NCBI RefSeq assembly: GCF_016612535.1
Contig: NZ_JAENXS010000002.1
Coordinates: 2,356,001-2,420,000, forward strand
From: Bradyrhizobium diazoefficiens
Lineage (GTDB): Bacteria > Pseudomonadota > Alphaproteobacteria > Rhizobiales > Xanthobacteraceae
DNA: 64,000 nucleotides
Direction of reading: 5' to 3'
Below the pieces are notes generated by a model. That model saw nothing but the letters and a program-made list of their open reading frames with translations. It was not told where the DNA came from and did no database searches. The position numbers and the translations under genes were made by a program. Within the stretch, counting starts at the first letter, position 1. The number at the start of each line of letters is the position of its first letter. Shown here piece by piece: positions 60,599-64,000 of the stretch.

Positions 60599-61528
60599 AT
60601 GTCCGCTCCGCGCGACGACGAATTCGGCTTTGCGCCCGACTACGATGCCCCCATCCCCTATATGCAGCGCACGCGGGACTATTACACCGCGATCGGATAC
60701 ACCACGCCGTATCGCTGGGCGCATCACACCGCGGCGCCGTTCCAGCCGCTGAAGAAGCCGCTGGCGCAATCGCGGGTGACGATCATCACGACGGCTGCGC
60801 CTTACGATCCGACCAAGGGCGACCAGGGTCCGGGTGCGGCGTATAATGGCAGTGCCAAATTCTACCAGGTCTATGACGGCGACACGTCGAAGCCACACGA
60901 TCTGCGCATCTCGCATATCGGCTACGACCGCAAGCACACCACGGCCACCGACAACGGCACCTGGTTTCCGCTGCCGCAGCTCCTGACGGCCGCCGCTTCG
61001 GGCCGGATCGGCGAGGTCGCGCCGCGGTTCTTCGGCGCGCCGACCAACCGCAGCCATCGCGTCACGCTGGACACCGACGCACCGGAGATTCTGGCGCGCT
61101 GTCTGGCTGACAAGGTGGACGTCGCGGTGCTGGTGCCGAACTGTCCGGTTTGCCACCAGACCACGGCGCTGGTCGCCCGGCACCTGGAGGCTAACGGCAT
61201 TCCGGCCGTGGTGATGGGCTGCGCCAAGGACATCATCGAGCACGCCGCCGTGCCGCGCTTCTTGTTCAGCGATTTCCCGCTCGGCAATTCCGCCGGCAAG
61301 CCGCATGACGTCGCCTCGCAGGCGCAGACGTTCGAGCTCGCGCTCAAGCTGCTGGAGACCGCGAGCGGCCCGCAGACCACAATGCAGTCGCCGCTGCGCT
61401 GGAGCGAGGATGCCTCCTGGAAGCTCGACTACAACAACGTTGCGCAGCTTTCGCCGGAAGAGCTGGCGCGCCGCCGTGCCGAGTTCGACAAGCAGAAGGA
61501 GCTCGCGCGCGGCAATCGCGCCGCCTGA
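60599..61528 (+). CDS. Glycine/sarcosine/betaine reductase selenoprotein B-like protein
   Basis: 309 residues from the ATG at 60599, with AAGGAG upstream. Matches the GrdB-like family: IPYMQRTRDYYTAIGY, then GAAYNGSAKFYQVYDGD. A CxxC motif lies in VLVPNCPVCHQTTALVAR and the family ends in GIPAVVMGCAKDIIEHAAVP. No in-frame TGA, so no selenocysteine. Family members without selenium occur widely in aerobes; their reaction is uncertain and glycine reductase activity should not be assumed. 37 bp before the CoA transferase, likely one operon. Confidence 0.85.
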   Translation: MSAPRDDEFGFAPDYDAPIPYMQRTRDYYTAIGYTTPYRWAHHTAAPFQPLKKPLAQSRVTIITTAAPYDPTKGDQGPGAAYNGSAKFYQVYDGDTSKPHDLRISHIGYDRKHTTATDNGTWFPLPQLLTAAASGRIGEVAPRFFGAPTNRSHRVTLDTDAPEILARCLADKVDVAVLVPNCPVCHQTTALVARHLEANGIPAVVMGCAKDIIEHAAVPRFLFSDFPLGNSAGKPHDVASQAQTFELALKLLETASGPQTTMQSPLRWSEDASWKLDYNNVAQLSPEELARRRAEFDKQKELARGNRAA

Positions 61529-61565
61529 AATTCTCCAATAACGATGATCAAAAAGGGAGAGCGAC

Positions 61566-62759
61566 GTGACGCGACCGTTCGAGGGCGTGAAGATTCTGGA
61601 CTTCACGCAAGTGCTGGCCGGCCCCTATGCGAGCTACCAGCTCGCGCTGCTGGGCGCCGATGTCATCAAGGTCGAGCGGCGCGAGGGCGAGGACATGCGC
61701 CGCACGCCGCTGTCACGCGAATGGGCCGAGCGCGGGCTGGCGCCGGCGTTCCAGGCCATCAACGGCAACAAGCGCAGCCTGACGCTCGATCTGCAAAAGC
61801 CGGATGCGATCGCGATCGTGAAGAAGCTCGCCGCGACAGTCGACGTCGTCATGGAGAATTTTCGTCCGGGCGTGATGGACAAGCTCGGCATCGGCTATGA
61901 GGCGCTGTCGGCGATCAATCCAAAGCTGATCTATTGCGCGGTGTCCGGCTTCGGCCAGACCGGCCCGGATCGTTTGCGGCCCGGCTATGACGGCAAGATG
62001 CAGGCGCTGTCGGGCATCATGGCCATCACCGGCCATCCCGAGACGGGCCCGACGCGCGCGGGCTTTGCAGTGTGCGACGTGCTCTCGGGCGCCACGGCCG
62101 CGTTCGGGGTGTCGAGCGCGCTCTACCAGCGCGACCGCACCGGCAAGGGGCAGCTCATCGACGTCTCCATGCTGGAGGCGACGATGGCGTTTCTGTCGGG
62201 GCAGATCGCGGACTGGTCGGTCGCCGGCCATCGCCAGCAGCTCTCCGGCAACCAGGCGGTGAGCCGCCGGACCACGGCGAATTTATTCAAATGCGGTGAC
62301 GGGCACATCCTGCTCGCCGTCAACAACGAGAAGCAGTACCGCGCGCTGATGTCTGCGCTCGGCCGCGAGGATACGCTGTCCGATCCGCGTTTCGCCGACT
62401 GGTTTTCCCGCAACGAGAACGAGCCAGCGCTACGCGCCATCATCGAAGAGGCACTCGCGGCAAAGCCGGCGCGGGAATGGGAGACGATTTTGGAGGATGC
62501 CGGCGCGCCCTGCGCCAGCATCTGGAAGGTCGAGGAGGTCATCGATCATCCGCAGATCAAGGCGCGCGGCGCGATCCAGGAGCTCGACACGCAATACGGC
62601 CGGCTGCGCTTCGCCGGCAGCGGCTTCAAGCTCGCCCATGGCGGCGGCAAGCTCGACCGGATGGCGCCGGAGCTGGGCGCGGATACGGACGCGGTGCTCG
62701 GCGAGCTCGGGTTCGATGCGGCGGAGATCGCGGCGTTGCGGGCACGGGAGATTGTTTGA
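61566..62759 (+). CDS. CaiB/BaiF family CoA transferase
   Basis: 397 residues from a GTG at 61566 behind GGGAGAG. Class III CoA-transferase signs: FEGVKILDFTQVLAGPYASY, then VIKVERREGEDMR, NGNKRSLTLDLQKPDA, FRPGVMDKLGIGYEAL and YDGKMQALSGIMAITG. The C-terminal part has LEDAGAPCASIWKVEEVIDHP. Moves CoA between carboxylic acids; the acids are unknown. Likely operon with the GrdB-like gene. Confidence 0.95.
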   Translation: MTRPFEGVKILDFTQVLAGPYASYQLALLGADVIKVERREGEDMRRTPLSREWAERGLAPAFQAINGNKRSLTLDLQKPDAIAIVKKLAATVDVVMENFRPGVMDKLGIGYEALSAINPKLIYCAVSGFGQTGPDRLRPGYDGKMQALSGIMAITGHPETGPTRAGFAVCDVLSGATAAFGVSSALYQRDRTGKGQLIDVSMLEATMAFLSGQIADWSVAGHRQQLSGNQAVSRRTTANLFKCGDGHILLAVNNEKQYRALMSALGREDTLSDPRFADWFSRNENEPALRAIIEEALAAKPAREWETILEDAGAPCASIWKVEEVIDHPQIKARGAIQELDTQYGRLRFAGSGFKLAHGGGKLDRMAPELGADTDAVLGELGFDAAEIAALRAREIV

Positions 62760-62768
62760 AGGGGCCTT

Positions 62769-63533
62769 CTAAAACAACGACCCCTGCCCGTCATCCGCCG
62801 AGCCAGTCGCTGTCTTCCGCACCAGTTTCTTCGGCTTCATGGCCTCCGCTTCCGCCTCCATCTCCTCCGCACTGATCGGCAAGAGCAGCTGCTCGTCGTC
62901 ATTGGCGACGCGGTTGACGCGGGCGGAGACCGGGTGCCAAGCGAATTCGCCGATGCGCGGGGCGGTCATCAGCGGCAGGATCGAATCGATCTCGTCACTG
63001 CTGCAATCGAGCCAGCGCTCGAAATCGCGTGGGCTGATGGTGACCGGCACGCGGTCATGCAGCGCGGCCAAATCCTCGCCCGCCGCCGCCGTGACGATTG
63101 CGGCCGTATCGAGCTCCTCGCCGTTCGGCCCGATCCAGGTCTCGAACAAAGCAGCAAAGCCGAGCGGCGCTCCGTCGGCGTAACGGATGAAGAACGGCTG
63201 CTTGCGGCCATCGACCACCCTCCATTCGTAATAGCCGTCGGCCGGGATCAGCCCGCGCCGCCGGCGAATCGCCTTTTTGAACGCAGGCTTCTCCAGTGCG
63301 GTCTCGGAGCGGGCGTTGATCAGCAACGTAAAGCCCTTGGGATCCCTGACCCAGCTCGGCAGCAAGCCCCAGCGCATCAGGCGGAAATGGCGGGCCCCAT
63401 TCTCGACCAAGACGACCGGAATCGGTTGCGTCGGCGCGACATTGTACCGGGACGGGAAATTCGGCTGCTCGACGTAGCCGAACAGTTGCCGCAAAGCCGC
63501 GGGGGCCGAAGTTATGACGAAGCGTCCACACAT
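62769..63533 (-). CDS. SOS response-associated peptidase (SRAP/YedK)
   Basis: 254 residues. MCGRF gives the catalytic Cys2; NARSETAL, GYYEW and LHDRVPV supply Asn, Glu and His of the active site. YedK/HMCES forms a covalent thiazolidine link to abasic sites in single-stranded DNA. The C-terminal extension (AEEMEAEAEAMKPKKLVRK) is longer than in E. coli, as usual in Rhizobiales. Converges with the CoA transferase 9 bp away. Confidence 0.95.
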   Translation of the reverse strand: MCGRFVITSAPAALRQLFGYVEQPNFPSRYNVAPTQPIPVVLVENGARHFRLMRWGLLPSWVRDPKGFTLLINARSETALEKPAFKKAIRRRRGLIPADGYYEWRVVDGRKQPFFIRYADGAPLGFAALFETWIGPNGEELDTAAIVTAAAGEDLAALHDRVPVTISPRDFERWLDCSSDEIDSILPLMTAPRIGEFAWHPVSARVNRVANDDEQLLLPISAEEMEAEAEAMKPKKLVRKTATGSADDGQGSLF

Positions 63534-63596
63534 CCTAGCGCGACTATATAGGGTCCGTTCAGGTCCTTTTAACCCCGAACGTTAACACTGCGGCGG

Positions 63597-64000
63597 ATGA
63601 GCTCAATGGCCTCGCAATCCGCGCGGACGCATGAACAGACGGCCTCCGAGGCGCAAGCCTGGGCCGAACGGCTGCGCGTGGCCAATATCAACCCGCGAAC
63701 CGGGCTTGCCACCGACTATCTCAACCATTTCAATGAAGCCGTGATGCTGCTGGAAATGGTTCCGGACATGCCGGAATGCGCGGAAGACTTTTTGACCTGG
63801 TCGCCGCTGTCCTATGCCGAACATTTCACCGCCTCGAATTTCAAGGCACGGGATCTGGCAATCGAGGCCTATGAGAAGGCCGAGCCAAACGTGCGCGCCC
63901 AGTTCGACCACCTCACCGACACCATGACCTCGATTCTAACAGCGGTCGGCTCGGCCATGCGCGACGTCGAGAAGGACACGACCCGCGTCCGCCTCGCCGA
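63597..64000 (+). CDS. Conserved hypothetical protein, N-terminal part (runs off the right edge)
   Basis: Open from the ATG at 63597 (MSSMASQSARTHEQTASEAQ) to the window end, about 134 codons with no stop. A second ATG is at 63606. Reads NPRTGLATDYLNHFNEAVML, then CAEDFLTWSPLSYAEHFTAS and VRAQFDHLTDTMTSILTAVG, fully alpha-helical. Similar proteins are typical core genes in Bradyrhizobium-like genomes; function unknown. Divergent from the SRAP gene with 63 bp between starts. Confidence 0.8.
   Translation, partial: MSSMASQSARTHEQTASEAQAWAERLRVANINPRTGLATDYLNHFNEAVMLLEMVPDMPECAEDFLTWSPLSYAEHFTASNFKARDLAIEAYEKAEPNVRAQFDHLTDTMTSILTAVGSAMRDVEKDTTRVRLA

Noticed and set aside
60599..61528. Selenoprotein or true glycine reductase subunit
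   Set aside because: There is no in-frame TGA, no SECIS-like structure sought or needed, and no other grd genes nearby; only the broad family name is supported.
58013..61606. Long minus-strand frames opposite the FAD dehydrogenase, NudK and GrdB-like genes
   Set aside because: All lie antisense to clearly recognised core genes and read as Arg/His/Gly-rich shadow sequence.
1..64000. CRISPR array, insertion sequence, rRNA or conjugation genes
   Set aside because: No regularly spaced repeats, transposase, rRNA segment, relaxase or T4SS gene was seen on either strand; the mobile-element interpretation rests on integrases, recombinase, antirestriction and backbone genes.

Overview
The window is high-GC, densely coded alphaproteobacterial DNA. 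Gene families, codon use and the conserved small proteins point to the Bradyrhizobium/Rhodopseudomonas/Afipia group (Nitrobacteraceae); this is an inference from resemblance, not a database match. Roughly 1-56.7 kb is accessory DNA of an integrative element or stacked genomic islands. About 56.7-64 kb, from a tRNA-Pro(CGG) gene rightwards, looks like ordinary chromosome: threonylcarbamoyl-AMP synthase, FAD-linked dehydrogenase, GNAT, NudK, a GrdB-like protein, a CaiB-type CoA transferase and an SRAP protein.

Layout. (a) 1-8.6 kb, minus strand: a replication/maintenance-type backbone of a large ParB-like protein, a strawberry-notch methylase-helicase (related to P1 DarB), a Toprim protein and a DUF2493-type protein. 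(b) 8.7-21.4 kb: two divergent copies of a ~280-bp hairpin-rich non-coding repeat bracket a cluster of exported proteins: a GYF_2 membrane protein, a KTSC protein, a trypsin-like protease, a 1340-aa CHAT protease, a lipoprotein, a subtilase, a small secreted protein and a vanadium haloperoxidase-type enzyme. A multi-TM protein follows at 21.5 kb. (c) 23.4-26.5 kb: DUF2188 and a cassette of two metallo-beta-lactamase-fold proteins around a four-TM protein. (d) 26.8-30.1 kb: a large serine recombinase overlapping two ParB/RepB-like genes. (e) 30.2-34 kb: lipoprotein, DUF2235 hydrolase, small basic protein, ArdC-type antirestriction protein. (f) 34.4-39.1 kb: a Crp/Fnr regulator, an SsuABC/NMT1-type ABC transporter and a secreted-substrate-type metallophosphoesterase, with two near-identical palindromes that look like operators. 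(g) 39.3-54.5 kb: a defence/toxin-rich stretch with a PLD nuclease, a PD-(D/E)XK nuclease and partner, a TOPRIM two-gene unit, AbiE with a third gene, a TrlF remnant, Fic with an operator array, DUF4160/DUF2442, and MFS and HipA remnants. (h) 54.6-56.8 kb: a 3' fragment of tRNA-Lys(CTT), excisionase, tyrosine integrase and tRNA-Pro(CGG), which I read as integration machinery and scars.

The most unusual items are the covarying structured repeat pair and the exported protease/haloperoxidase cluster it encloses. Next come the Crp-type operator pair, the Fic half-site array, and several uncharacterised two- or three-gene units in the defence-like stretch. No transposase, CRISPR array, rRNA or conjugation (T4SS) gene was seen inside the window.
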